Source: Prolixibacteraceae bacterium
Lineage (GTDB): Bacteria; Bacteroidota; Bacteroidia; Bacteroidales; Prolixibacteraceae
Assembly: GCA_023228025.1 (NCBI GenBank)
Contig: JALOCD010000038.1
Location: 1-36,616 of the forward strand
DNA: 36,616 nt
Reading direction: 5' to 3'
A program made the translations under genes and the position numbers. Of this stretch, positions 17,242-24,689 are shown one piece after another. Every line of letters begins with the position of its first letter. Positions within the stretch are counted from its first letter, which is position 1. The notes under the pieces are model-generated. The model was not told the DNA's origin. It saw only the letters and a program-made list of their open reading frames with translations, and did no database searches.

Positions 17242-18714
17242 TTAATGGTTAGTGCCGTCTTTTATAAAATTGGGTTTCGTGCTTTTTGAGGCATAGTAGG
17301 ATAAGTGGCTAAATTTCATGTGTCCATAAACCACCATTGGTGTCTCATTTCTTTTCATTTCGTGTATAATCTCTGAAGGAGTTGAAAGTATTTCATACCC
17401 ATCTTCTCCTTTAGGCTCAAGAAACTGCTGCCTGAAATATTTCGGATTAATTGTATCATCGGGATTTAGGTGAAGCTTTAGTTCTCTCAGAACAGTTCCT
17501 CTCCACTCATCAGAAATGTAGGTAAATGATTCTACAGGAATGCTAAGGCGAGGATTTGATACAGTGCCATTTGATGTCGCCACTGCTATGGCACTCACCA
17601 TATTTAATATAATCTGATATAATTCCTCAGATAAATCTAACTCGTAAATTGTTGTCAATTTAGCGTATTCTGCCTCAACGTATTGGTATAACTCCTCTAT
17701 AGTTTTTCCTTCATATTTATCGAAGGAAATTCCGACGCTTTCAGAAACTGGACGGATATGCTTAAGCCGAAGCTTTCTAAAATCGACTTCCGGTTTGATC
17801 TCCTTCTCTAATTTCTGGCAATAGGTTTTAAAAACATCGTCGCCAGAATAATTATCGTTAAGTACAACGTAAAATTGAAATGTACTAAACAGATCAATGT
17901 AGCAAAACAGAACCTTTTTATCTGGTCTATTCTGCTCTGTAAAAAGAATCAGAGTATGACTTGGATAATAGCGCTCCAAAAATATTCTATTTTGTTCTAT
18001 CATCATATCAAAGACTCCAATTGGGAAAAATGGCAATATACAGTCAGTATTTATGAGTTTTTTTGCCTTTGTATCCAACGTTCGAAGCAATTGTGTGCGA
18101 TTTATCCCGCAATAAATTGCGAATTCTGTGGCGATTTTAATATAGCCCATGAGCCATTTCGCATTGAATTCATTAACACCTTCGCTAAAATATAGACCGA
18201 TGTTCTCATCGTCAGCAAACTCGGTTATCTCCTCAATAGAGTAATGCTCTAACGGCAATTCCTGCGCTAATAAAGTTCGGCGAACATGCTCTTTGTATTG
18301 AACCATTATAAATTGGTTAGCATATATACAAACTCTTTTTTTTACTTCGTCGATCTCAAAATGGGGTTTCTTAGCTGTTATTCTACCATCTTTGTAGACA
18401 ATTTCTTTTCCAGAAACCATGTGTCTACCTTTAACTTCATTACTTATGTTACGATTTCTTTCTTTGGCGAGCTTGCTCTTCATTTTTTCCGTAAATAACT
18501 TAAAGAGCGAAATAAATTCCGTGTCGATTTCATCGTTCAATTTACTACCACATGATTCACAGAGAATCCCGTCTGTTTTCAATCTACCGCCGAGTGCATT
18601 TTGTATAATATGCTCTTTGTGTCTAAATTTAGGTTTAAACGTGAACTTTTCCGGATTCCGTTCGTGGTCATCCTTATTGACCATTAATTCGTTACATAAG
18701 AAACAATTAGTCAT
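17242..18714 (-). CDS. HNH_5-type endonuclease domain protein
   Basis: 490-residue protein with an N-terminal HNH_5-like domain: CFLC (Cys4, Cys7), RHKEHIIQNALGGRL (His35) and GILCESCGSKLNDEID (Cys52, Cys55, Asn60), a zinc-stabilised beta-beta-alpha metal nuclease layout. The remaining 420 residues are a mixed alpha-beta region I do not recognise; it has no membrane segment or signal peptide. HNH_5 proteins with long unknown C-termini are common in genomic islands. Codon use is strongly AT-biased, like the neighbouring nuclease gene. It is the most upstream gene of the minus-strand island and has a long AT-rich leader. Nuclease activity is a motif-based prediction. Confidence 0.72.
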   Translation of the reverse strand: MTNCFLCNELMVNKDDHERNPEKFTFKPKFRHKEHIIQNALGGRLKTDGILCESCGSKLNDEIDTEFISLFKLFTEKMKSKLAKERNRNISNEVKGRHMVSGKEIVYKDGRITAKKPHFEIDEVKKRVCIYANQFIMVQYKEHVRRTLLAQELPLEHYSIEEITEFADDENIGLYFSEGVNEFNAKWLMGYIKIATEFAIYCGINRTQLLRTLDTKAKKLINTDCILPFFPIGVFDMMIEQNRIFLERYYPSHTLILFTEQNRPDKKVLFCYIDLFSTFQFYVVLNDNYSGDDVFKTYCQKLEKEIKPEVDFRKLRLKHIRPVSESVGISFDKYEGKTIEELYQYVEAEYAKLTTIYELDLSEELYQIILNMVSAIAVATSNGTVSNPRLSIPVESFTYISDEWRGTVLRELKLHLNPDDTINPKYFRQQFLEPKGEDGYEILSTPSEIIHEMKRNETPMVVYGHMKFSHLSYYASKSTKPNFIKDGTNH

Positions 18715-19048
18715 TTACTTATTTTGAGATAGATGTACAAGGCACATTAAAAGTATGAGGGTCTGTTTGCATTAATTGTTTATAAATGATATATAAGTAC
18801 AAAAAAACCATACATATACAACTAATGCGGTTTGTATTGTTCAGGTTCATATTGTTGGCAGCAATAAAAGTAATAAAATAAGTACTTTACCATTGTAATT
18901 TGTGGAAATTTTCAAGTCACTCGCCTTGTTTAAAAAAGAACACCCATCATCCTCCTTTACATTCAAGACATAGTGGGTTTGCCATTTCAAAACCGCGAGC
19001 AGCTTTCAGCAGGTTGAGCTTGGTGGACAAAAGCAGAATATTCAGGGA
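18715..19048. other. Intergenic region between island and toxin-like gene, no intact gene
   Basis: AT-rich spacer between divergent genes. It holds no complete gene that I can support. A short plus-strand frame from GTG 18902 is open to a TAG at 18971, and the same frame runs on to a TAA at 19073 with protein-like sequence (HFKTASSFQQVELGG and onwards). It could be a decayed small gene or chance. Confidence 0.4.
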
Positions 19049-19080
19049 TTTGAATTTTACCTTCAATTTCGGTAACTTTA
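19049..19080 (+). promoter_or_regulatory. Possible promoter of the toxin-like nuclease gene
   Basis: TTTG at 19049-19052, a spacer of exactly 20 bases, and TAACTTTA at 19073-19080 match the Bacteroidota -33/-7 promoter pattern with one mismatch. The ATG at 19123 would follow a leader of about 35 bases. Confidence 0.5.
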
Positions 19081-19122
19081 TATAAAGCGCAGAAATAGGA
19101 ATCTACGAAGAGATATTTGATC

Positions 19123-19626
19123 ATGATTAGACCACAAACAATCCTCAATGATGGTTTTACTATTATCAAAGAGTTCGCCAATGGAGGACAAATTAAAATA
19201 CATGTGGAGGTTGATAAAAATAAGCACGACTATCAAGACCTGTTAACTATTTCCAGAGAATTTGCTCGAATGGGCAAAGTTGTTCTGATATTACCCCGCT
19301 TACACTACAAGGATGAAAGGTATAGTGTAATCTTTAGAAACCTGATTGGAACAAAATATGAAAGAAAATGTCCGGACCTCAGCATCGATGGGTGTTTTTA
19401 TGAATTTGAAAGTTATATTTCACCATTTAAAAAAGATAAAATTGGCAGAATGATCAGTCAAGGGATAAAACAATCATCCCGCATAATTATCAACAACAAT
19501 AAAGGATGTTCAGACCGGTTTATCAAACGAAATGTATTCGACCGACTAAACATTGGACAGATCATTGATGAAGTATGGTTGTTTGAGAGAGGAAGAGTGA
19601 GATTATTGACAAAAAACAAAGGGTAG
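19123..19626 (+). CDS. CdiA-C-terminal-like nuclease domain protein, orphan
   Basis: Stand-alone 167-residue protein resembling the PD-(D/E)XK-type tRNase domains at the ends of contact-dependent inhibition (CdiA) toxins. Key part: KYERKCPDLSIDGCFYEFES (about residues 86-105), with Asp and Glu residues at the spacing of such active sites. Then come SQGIKQSSRIIINN and a C-terminal VWLFERGRVRLL strand pair. The GQIKIHVEVDKNKHDYQDLL opening and FARMGKVVLILP are further family-like features. ATG 19123 (MIRPQTILND) is preferred over the TTG at 19117. There is no signal, no fused delivery domain and no small immunity gene next to it, unlike a CDI locus. Its stop codon lies inside a perfect hairpin. 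Nuclease function is a prediction. Confidence 0.6.
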   Translation: MIRPQTILNDGFTIIKEFANGGQIKIHVEVDKNKHDYQDLLTISREFARMGKVVLILPRLHYKDERYSVIFRNLIGTKYERKCPDLSIDGCFYEFESYISPFKKDKIGRMISQGIKQSSRIIINNNKGCSDRFIKRNVFDRLNIGQIIDEVWLFERGRVRLLTKNKG

Positions 19627-19683
19627 CGAACTACCCTTTGCAGTGCGACGTGCCGTGGCACACGCTAAGAAGCCTAAACTTCT
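19617..19683 (+). ncRNA. Three tandem stem-loops at the 3' end of the toxin-like gene (possible structured RNA)
   Basis: Stem-loop 1 pairs CAAAGGGTAG (19617-19626, containing the stop codon) with CTACCCTTTG (19631-19640) around a CGAA tetraloop. Stem-loop 2 (19645-19665) has GCG/CGC and GTGCC/GGCAC stems. Stem-loop 3 pairs AGAAG (19668-19672) with CTTCT (19679-19683). No T-run follows, so this is not a simple terminator. Whether it is a separate RNA, a 3' stabiliser or a recombination site is unknown. Confidence 0.45.
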
Positions 19684-19807
19684 ATGTCACAAATATACGG
19701 CAGGAAAAATCAAAAGTCAAATAATTGAGGATATATTTTACAGTTTCACTTTTTTGACAAATCAACTACGACTTATTTGGCAGGTATTGCACCTCGAGAG
19801 CTAATAA

Positions 19808-19836
19808 CTTTTCCAAAGTTCAAAACTTTGGAAAAG
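19808..19836. terminator. Perfect 13-base-pair hairpin downstream of the conduit operon
   Basis: CTTTTCCAAAGTT (19808-19820) and AACTTTGGAAAAG (19824-19836) are perfect complements around a three-base loop, 37 bases beyond the porin stop codon. It probably ends the minus-strand operon or blocks read-through from either side. It lacks a clear U-tract, so it could instead be a dispersed repeat. Confidence 0.5.
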
Positions 19837-19872
19837 CATATCGTCAAGTTTGAGGAGAAGAAATAAGCGATT

Positions 19873-21495
19873 CTAGAAGCGCTTAATCAGGCTGCAATAG
19901 ATCTGATGGTACTTGTTTTGTTTTTCAAAGGTTCCTTCGTAATTGACCGACATGGAAAATTTCCTCGAGAATTGATAGGATAAATCTGCCTCACCGATGT
20001 GTTCCAGGAGTTTAGAAGATGATATGAGGTAGTTGTAATCGACAAACCGATAGTTAAGTCCACAGTTCATCTTGCCATTTAAAAAGTCCTTATCAAATCT
20101 GATGCCATAAACTATACCATCTACATAACTTGTTTTCAAGACATTGACATTAAGGGTCGTCGAAATCTTTAAGGCTGAAAACTGAGAATAGTTAAACATC
20201 CCATTGAAGTTTTTGGTTGGTTTGCTATCCCCTACCCGATCCCAGTAACTCGAAGATAATCCGATACTCATGTAATTGACTGGCCGGTAATTGATTCTCA
20301 ATTGTACACCTTGACGGGTGGCATCAGCAAGCATTACGTCAATGTAGTTTTTAAATGTCTCATAATAAATGATATTCTTGCGATTGTCATAAGAGGTTGA
20401 AACAGATAATTTTCTTGATATCCTGTAGTTTAGCATAAAATATAAACTAGTCAGTGACAGTTCGTTAGATGGAGTTCCGTTTACCATTTTATATAGGTCA
20501 ACCTCCGATGAGAGAAACAGGTTCAGGTTTTTGAAAAGCGAATTATCTTGCTGAAAATAGATAAACCTACGGTCGGTATTTCCTGAATTGGTCTGATTGA
20601 ACCCAGCCAGGGAGGTTTGCATGACGCCGTTGTCATTCTTTGCCAAATGTCCAATAAATGCGCCATATTCCAAAAGTTTCGCATTAAAACTGTAATCCAC
20701 GTAATCAGGTCGAAAACCTCCAACCGCACCCCAGAAAAAATGGTCGAAGTTCATCTCAAACTGAACCCCGTCTATAGCCCCAAGACTGGATATGTTGGGA
20801 TTTACTTTCCTGCCCAGCCAAATTGTTGTTTTATTATCCGCTTCATACTTCAGGTTCAGGTCGTAGATCTTCAGTGCATTGAAAATATTGCTTTTAACAG
20901 GCGCCCAATCATTTAGCTTATGGGAAAACGAGATGTAGGCATCCAGTGAAATCCGCGAATCAGAAAGATTAGAGGCGTTCATTGACCAGATATACCTTAA
21001 TCGGTTGCTGTTTCCCGACTGCAAATTGGAGAGATTGGTATAAGAGGAAATCTGTACCCGACCATCGATTCGCTCCTTCTTAAAAATTGGGGACTGCCCG
21101 GTTTTTAAGTTCACGCGTTGCGAACTATCAGCAAACATAGCGTGCGACTGTTCCCTTTGCATCTCTTGCACAACAACAGCCTCTTCCTTCGTAACAATGG
21201 CAATCACCTTATCACCGACTTTCAATTTTTCTGAACTTACCGGTTTCCCTACACAGGAAACTGATGAAGCATTTTCAACAGACAAAACGGGCACAAGAAT
21301 TTCATTTTTCCTGATATAAATTTTATCCCCGATTTTGATTCCTTTGGCCGATAAAAACTTGACATAGATATTTTGAGCTGTCTGGTAGGTGACAGCACCT
21401 TCAATCTCAATCTTGCCATTCTGGGCATAAATGATTGTGATACTTAACAACATTAGCATTAATAAAAACGCAATTCTCATCAATTTTAACCTCAT
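19873..21495 (-). CDS. Outer-membrane beta-barrel of the multiheme cytochrome conduit
   Basis: Predicted porin that could sheath cytochromes across the outer membrane. The start at 21495 (MRLKLMRIAFLLMLMLLSIT) gives a signal peptide cut near IIYAQ; the longer frame from 21561 adds 22 untypical residues overlapping the cytochrome gene. Mature residues to about 105 form a small beta domain (KGIKIGDKIYIRKNEILVPV, LKVGDKVIAIV). After a linker, about residues 140-540 alternate polar and aromatic residues like beta strands, ending in LIKRF with the C-terminal Phe of many barrels. It lies 32 bases after the 43-heme gene as the last gene of the operon. It has no CXXCH. It is analogous in role to MtrB-type porins but I see no clear MtrB homology. 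Confidence 0.75.
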   Translation of the reverse strand: MRLKLMRIAFLLMLMLLSITIIYAQNGKIEIEGAVTYQTAQNIYVKFLSAKGIKIGDKIYIRKNEILVPVLSVENASSVSCVGKPVSSEKLKVGDKVIAIVTKEEAVVVQEMQREQSHAMFADSSQRVNLKTGQSPIFKKERIDGRVQISSYTNLSNLQSGNSNRLRYIWSMNASNLSDSRISLDAYISFSHKLNDWAPVKSNIFNALKIYDLNLKYEADNKTTIWLGRKVNPNISSLGAIDGVQFEMNFDHFFWGAVGGFRPDYVDYSFNAKLLEYGAFIGHLAKNDNGVMQTSLAGFNQTNSGNTDRRFIYFQQDNSLFKNLNLFLSSEVDLYKMVNGTPSNELSLTSLYFMLNYRISRKLSVSTSYDNRKNIIYYETFKNYIDVMLADATRQGVQLRINYRPVNYMSIGLSSSYWDRVGDSKPTKNFNGMFNYSQFSALKISTTLNVNVLKTSYVDGIVYGIRFDKDFLNGKMNCGLNYRFVDYNYLISSSKLLEHIGEADLSYQFSRKFSMSVNYEGTFEKQNKYHQIYCSLIKRF

Positions 21496-21527
21496 TTCAA
21501 TAATTAGATCTACCCTAACAGATAATA

Positions 21528-24500
21528 TTAATTGTTTCCTCTGGGATGGCAAGTGTAGCAAGATGTAGGCGTGTATGCATAGTTTTTTACACCCTTATGG
21601 TCATTGTCAACCGATGTTTTATTACTGTGCTCATGACACACAATACAAGTAAAAGCTGCGTAGTTGGTGGCAACATTGTGGCAATCGGAGCAGAGTGTCC
21701 ATTTACCATTGTGTTTCCCGCTATTGATTGGAAAATACTGGGCATCATGATTATACGTAGATGGAGTCCATGCTGTGGTTGAATGACATATTTCGCAATT
21801 GGTGGGAAACTTTGCCCCAAGATGGTTCGGATTTGTCGTGGCATTGTATTTGGCTGCATGACAGGTGAAACAGAGTGTAGATGTTCCCTTAAATCCAGTG
21901 GTATGGCATTTCGCACAGACAACAGTCGTATGCGCTCCGGTCAGTGGGAATGCAGTCGTTGCATGGTTGAAAATATTTTCCAGCCAATTGTTCTGCGTGT
22001 GACAAATCGTACAATCTGTCGGATACCCCTGTGCCTTGTGATTTAGCGCAGTATCATAATTACTCTGATGACATCCAACACAGGTCTGTGGGGCCGTTGT
22101 GACATTGCCTTTGTGGCAATCTGAACACTGGACAATATTTTTGTGTGCCCCTTTCAATTCATAACCCGTGGTAGTATGGTTAAATTGGGATGGTTTCCAG
22201 GATACCGGGGTATGGCATTGGGCACACTCCTTTGGGATACCGGCAGCAACGTGTCCTGGTAACTGGGAACTGGTATACACCGGTAAATGGCAGTTGCTGC
22301 ATACATTGGAAGTCCCTTTAAATCCTACAGTATGACATTTTGAACATAAAACTGTTGTATGGGATCCGATTAGTGGGAATGCGGTGGTGGCATGATTGAA
22401 ATTATTCTCCAGCCAATTGTTCTGGGTGTGGCAAATGGTACAATCGGTTGGGTATCCCTGGGCTTTGTGATTCGGAGCTGCATTATAATTGGCTTGATGG
22501 CATCCTATGCATGTCAATGACGCAGATGTCAGGTTGCCCTTGTGGCAATCGGAACACTGGACGATATTCTTATGTGCTCCTTTCAGTTCATAACCAGTGG
22601 TAGTATGGTTAAACATAGAGGGTTTCCAGGAGGCAGGGGTATGACACTGGGCACACAACTGGGGTATGCCTGCAGCAACGTGACCCGGCAACTGAGAGCT
22701 GGTATAGGCCGGTAAATGGCAACTACTGCAAGCTGTTGGCGTTCCTAGGTATCCGTTCACATGGCAGATGGAACAAAGCACCTTGGTATGTGATCCGGTT
22801 AACGGGAAATTGGTTGTACTGTGATCAAAACTGCTTGATAACCAATTTTCCTGGGAATGGCATTTTGCACAATCAGTCGAGAATCCGCTTTGTTTGTGAC
22901 CAGGAGCAACATCGTATTGTGCCTGATGGCAACCAATACAAACCTGAGGGGCTGTAGTGACATTTCCTTTGTGACATGAAGAGCACTGAACAATCAATTT
23001 GTGGGCACCCTTTAATTCATACCCGGTTGTTGTATGGTTGAAAGCCGATGGTTTCCAGGATGCCGGTGTATGACACTGGGCACACTCCTTGGGTATGCCT
23101 GCCGCAACGTGCCCGGGTAGTTGAGAGGCAGTATATGCTGGCAAATGGCAACTACTGCAAACAGTCGGAGTTCCTTTAAAGCCGACCGTATGACATTTCG
23201 CACACAAAACTGTTGTGTGGGCACCTGTCAACGGGAAACTTGTTGCCGCGTGGTTAAAACCGTTCTCCAGCCAGTTATTCTGGGTATGACAAGTCAAACA
23301 ATCCAACGGATAGCCCTGGGACTTGTGATTTGGGGCCGTATCATATTTTGGTTGATGGCATCCAACACATGTTTGAGGTGCGGTGGTAACATTTCCTTTG
23401 TGGCAAAGGGAACATTGAACCAAAGTTTTGTGCGCCCCTTTTAGTTCATAGCCTGTGGTTGTATGATTGAAAGTGGATGGTTTCCATGCGACTGGAGTGT
23501 GGCATGTTGAACAATCCTTTGGAATGCCGGCGGTCACGTGGGCCGGTACTTGAGAACTGGTGTATGCTGCCAGGTGACAATTGCTGCAAACAGTTGTTGT
23601 ACCCGCAAGGGTGGTCAAATGGCAATCTGCACAATTGGCTTTTGTGTGGGCACCTGTTAATGGATAATTGGTTGTGGAATGGTTAAAAATATTCTCTACC
23701 CAGTTGTTTTGTGTATGACACTTCATGCAATCTACCGGATAATTTACCTTTTTATGATTTGGCGCAATGTCATACTGGACCTGGTGGCAACTTAAACACT
23801 CCTGCTTTGCTGATGTTAAATTTCCTTTATGACAATCAGCGCATTGTATTACATTCTTGTGACCTCCCTTTAGTTCAAAACCGGTGGAGAGATGATTGAA
23901 TATTGATGGTTTCCATGCGTTAATGTTGTGGCAGGTTTCACATTTGACCGGGATTCCGGCTTCAACATGCTTAGGGGTTTGCGCAGCCGTGAAATGTTTG
24001 TTATGACACGAATTGCATTCTGTCGAAATCTTGGTGTAATGGGTTGTAGTATGACATTGACCGCATCCCACATTATGTCCGCCGGTTAACGGGAAAAAAT
24101 CGTGGTTGATTAATCCTGTATTCCAACTGTTTGAATTCTGATTGTGACATTCCAGACAGTCGGTAGAGTACTTATTGGTTACATGGTTAGGACTCGTTGT
24201 TTTTTGAAAATCACTGAGGTGACAACTGACACATTCAATTCCAAGTGGCTCAAACTGAAAATTAGAGGCAGATTTATGACACTTTGCGCAATCAACCGTT
24301 TTGTGGGCGCCAAGAAGCGGAAACCTGGTCTTTTGATGCATGGCTGTAACATCACTGATAATCCATGTTTTCGGACTGTGGCACTTTTCGCAATCCTTTC
24401 CTAGCGTTTGATTGTGGGCATCGGTGTGGCAATCAATACAATTCCTCCTCCCATCCTTAAATGTTAGCGTAAGATGGCAATCTTTGCAATTGACCACTGT

Positions 24501-24689
24501 ATGCTGACCAACCAACTTAAAATCAGTATTGTCGTGGTTAAATTTTATATCAGTGGTATTAACTTTCCAACTATTGGAAGTATGACACTGGGCACAATCG
24601 ATCCGGAAGGCTTTCCCGTGAGGTGATGTCTGCCCCTGCACACCGAAAGCCATCATCAATATGACTATTGTAAGTGACAAGTTGCGCAT
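21528..24689 (-). CDS. Giant exported multiheme c-type cytochrome, 43 CXXCH motifs
   Basis: 1053-residue cytochrome predicted to carry 43 covalent hemes, by direct count of CXXCH motifs. A signal peptide (MRNLSLTIVILMMAFGVQGQ) sends it to the periplasm, with no lipobox. It is built from 14 triheme units of the form CxxCH-W-FNH-xx-T-x-L-x-G-x-H-CxxCH-CxxCH plus one terminal heme. Hemes 10-39 are five tandem hexaheme modules of 143 residues. In the module consensus the six non-motif histidines (FNH, GAH, PNH, FNH, GAH, PGH) equal the number of hemes, fitting bis-His low-spin hemes that act as an electron wire rather than a catalyst. It overlaps the 20-heme gene by 25 bases. The acceptor or donor outside the cell is unknown. 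Confidence 0.93.
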   Translation of the reverse strand: MRNLSLTIVILMMAFGVQGQTSPHGKAFRIDCAQCHTSNSWKVNTTDIKFNHDNTDFKLVGQHTVVNCKDCHLTLTFKDGRRNCIDCHTDAHNQTLGKDCEKCHSPKTWIISDVTAMHQKTRFPLLGAHKTVDCAKCHKSASNFQFEPLGIECVSCHLSDFQKTTSPNHVTNKYSTDCLECHNQNSNSWNTGLINHDFFPLTGGHNVGCGQCHTTTHYTKISTECNSCHNKHFTAAQTPKHVEAGIPVKCETCHNINAWKPSIFNHLSTGFELKGGHKNVIQCADCHKGNLTSAKQECLSCHQVQYDIAPNHKKVNYPVDCMKCHTQNNWVENIFNHSTTNYPLTGAHTKANCADCHLTTLAGTTTVCSNCHLAAYTSSQVPAHVTAGIPKDCSTCHTPVAWKPSTFNHTTTGYELKGAHKTLVQCSLCHKGNVTTAPQTCVGCHQPKYDTAPNHKSQGYPLDCLTCHTQNNWLENGFNHAATSFPLTGAHTTVLCAKCHTVGFKGTPTVCSSCHLPAYTASQLPGHVAAGIPKECAQCHTPASWKPSAFNHTTTGYELKGAHKLIVQCSSCHKGNVTTAPQVCIGCHQAQYDVAPGHKQSGFSTDCAKCHSQENWLSSSFDHSTTNFPLTGSHTKVLCSICHVNGYLGTPTACSSCHLPAYTSSQLPGHVAAGIPQLCAQCHTPASWKPSMFNHTTTGYELKGAHKNIVQCSDCHKGNLTSASLTCIGCHQANYNAAPNHKAQGYPTDCTICHTQNNWLENNFNHATTAFPLIGSHTTVLCSKCHTVGFKGTSNVCSNCHLPVYTSSQLPGHVAAGIPKECAQCHTPVSWKPSQFNHTTTGYELKGAHKNIVQCSDCHKGNVTTAPQTCVGCHQSNYDTALNHKAQGYPTDCTICHTQNNWLENIFNHATTAFPLTGAHTTVVCAKCHTTGFKGTSTLCFTCHAAKYNATTNPNHLGAKFPTNCEICHSTTAWTPSTYNHDAQYFPINSGKHNGKWTLCSDCHNVATNYAAFTCIVCHEHSNKTSVDNDHKGVKNYAYTPTSCYTCHPRGNN
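21798..23942 (-). repeat. Five tandem 429-bp repeats inside the 43-heme cytochrome gene
   Basis: The first Cys codon of corresponding hemes falls at 23940-23942, 23511-23513, 23082-23084, 22653-22655, 22224-22226 and 21795-21797, always exactly 429 bases apart. Each unit encodes 143 residues with six CXXCH motifs. Adjacent units are visibly similar at DNA level, which points to tandem duplication. Confidence 0.92.

Noticed and set aside
18971..18973. In-frame TAG as stop-codon recoding
   Set aside because: No recoding signal, no suppressor tRNA in the window, and the frame itself is uncertain.
12624..19905. Shared 14-mer gcaatagatctgat at about 12628 and 19892 as element ends flanking the island
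   Set aside because: One copy lies inside the porin coding sequence, there are no other features of element ends, and the match is short.
21798..23942. CRISPR array as an explanation for the repeats
   Set aside because: Units are 429 bases, lie in frame inside a coding sequence and have no short repeat-spacer pattern; no cas genes are present.
21528..24689. Several open frames on both strands inside the 43-heme gene
   Set aside because: They follow from the repetitive Cys-His codons in the true frame, repeat with the same period, and show no domains.
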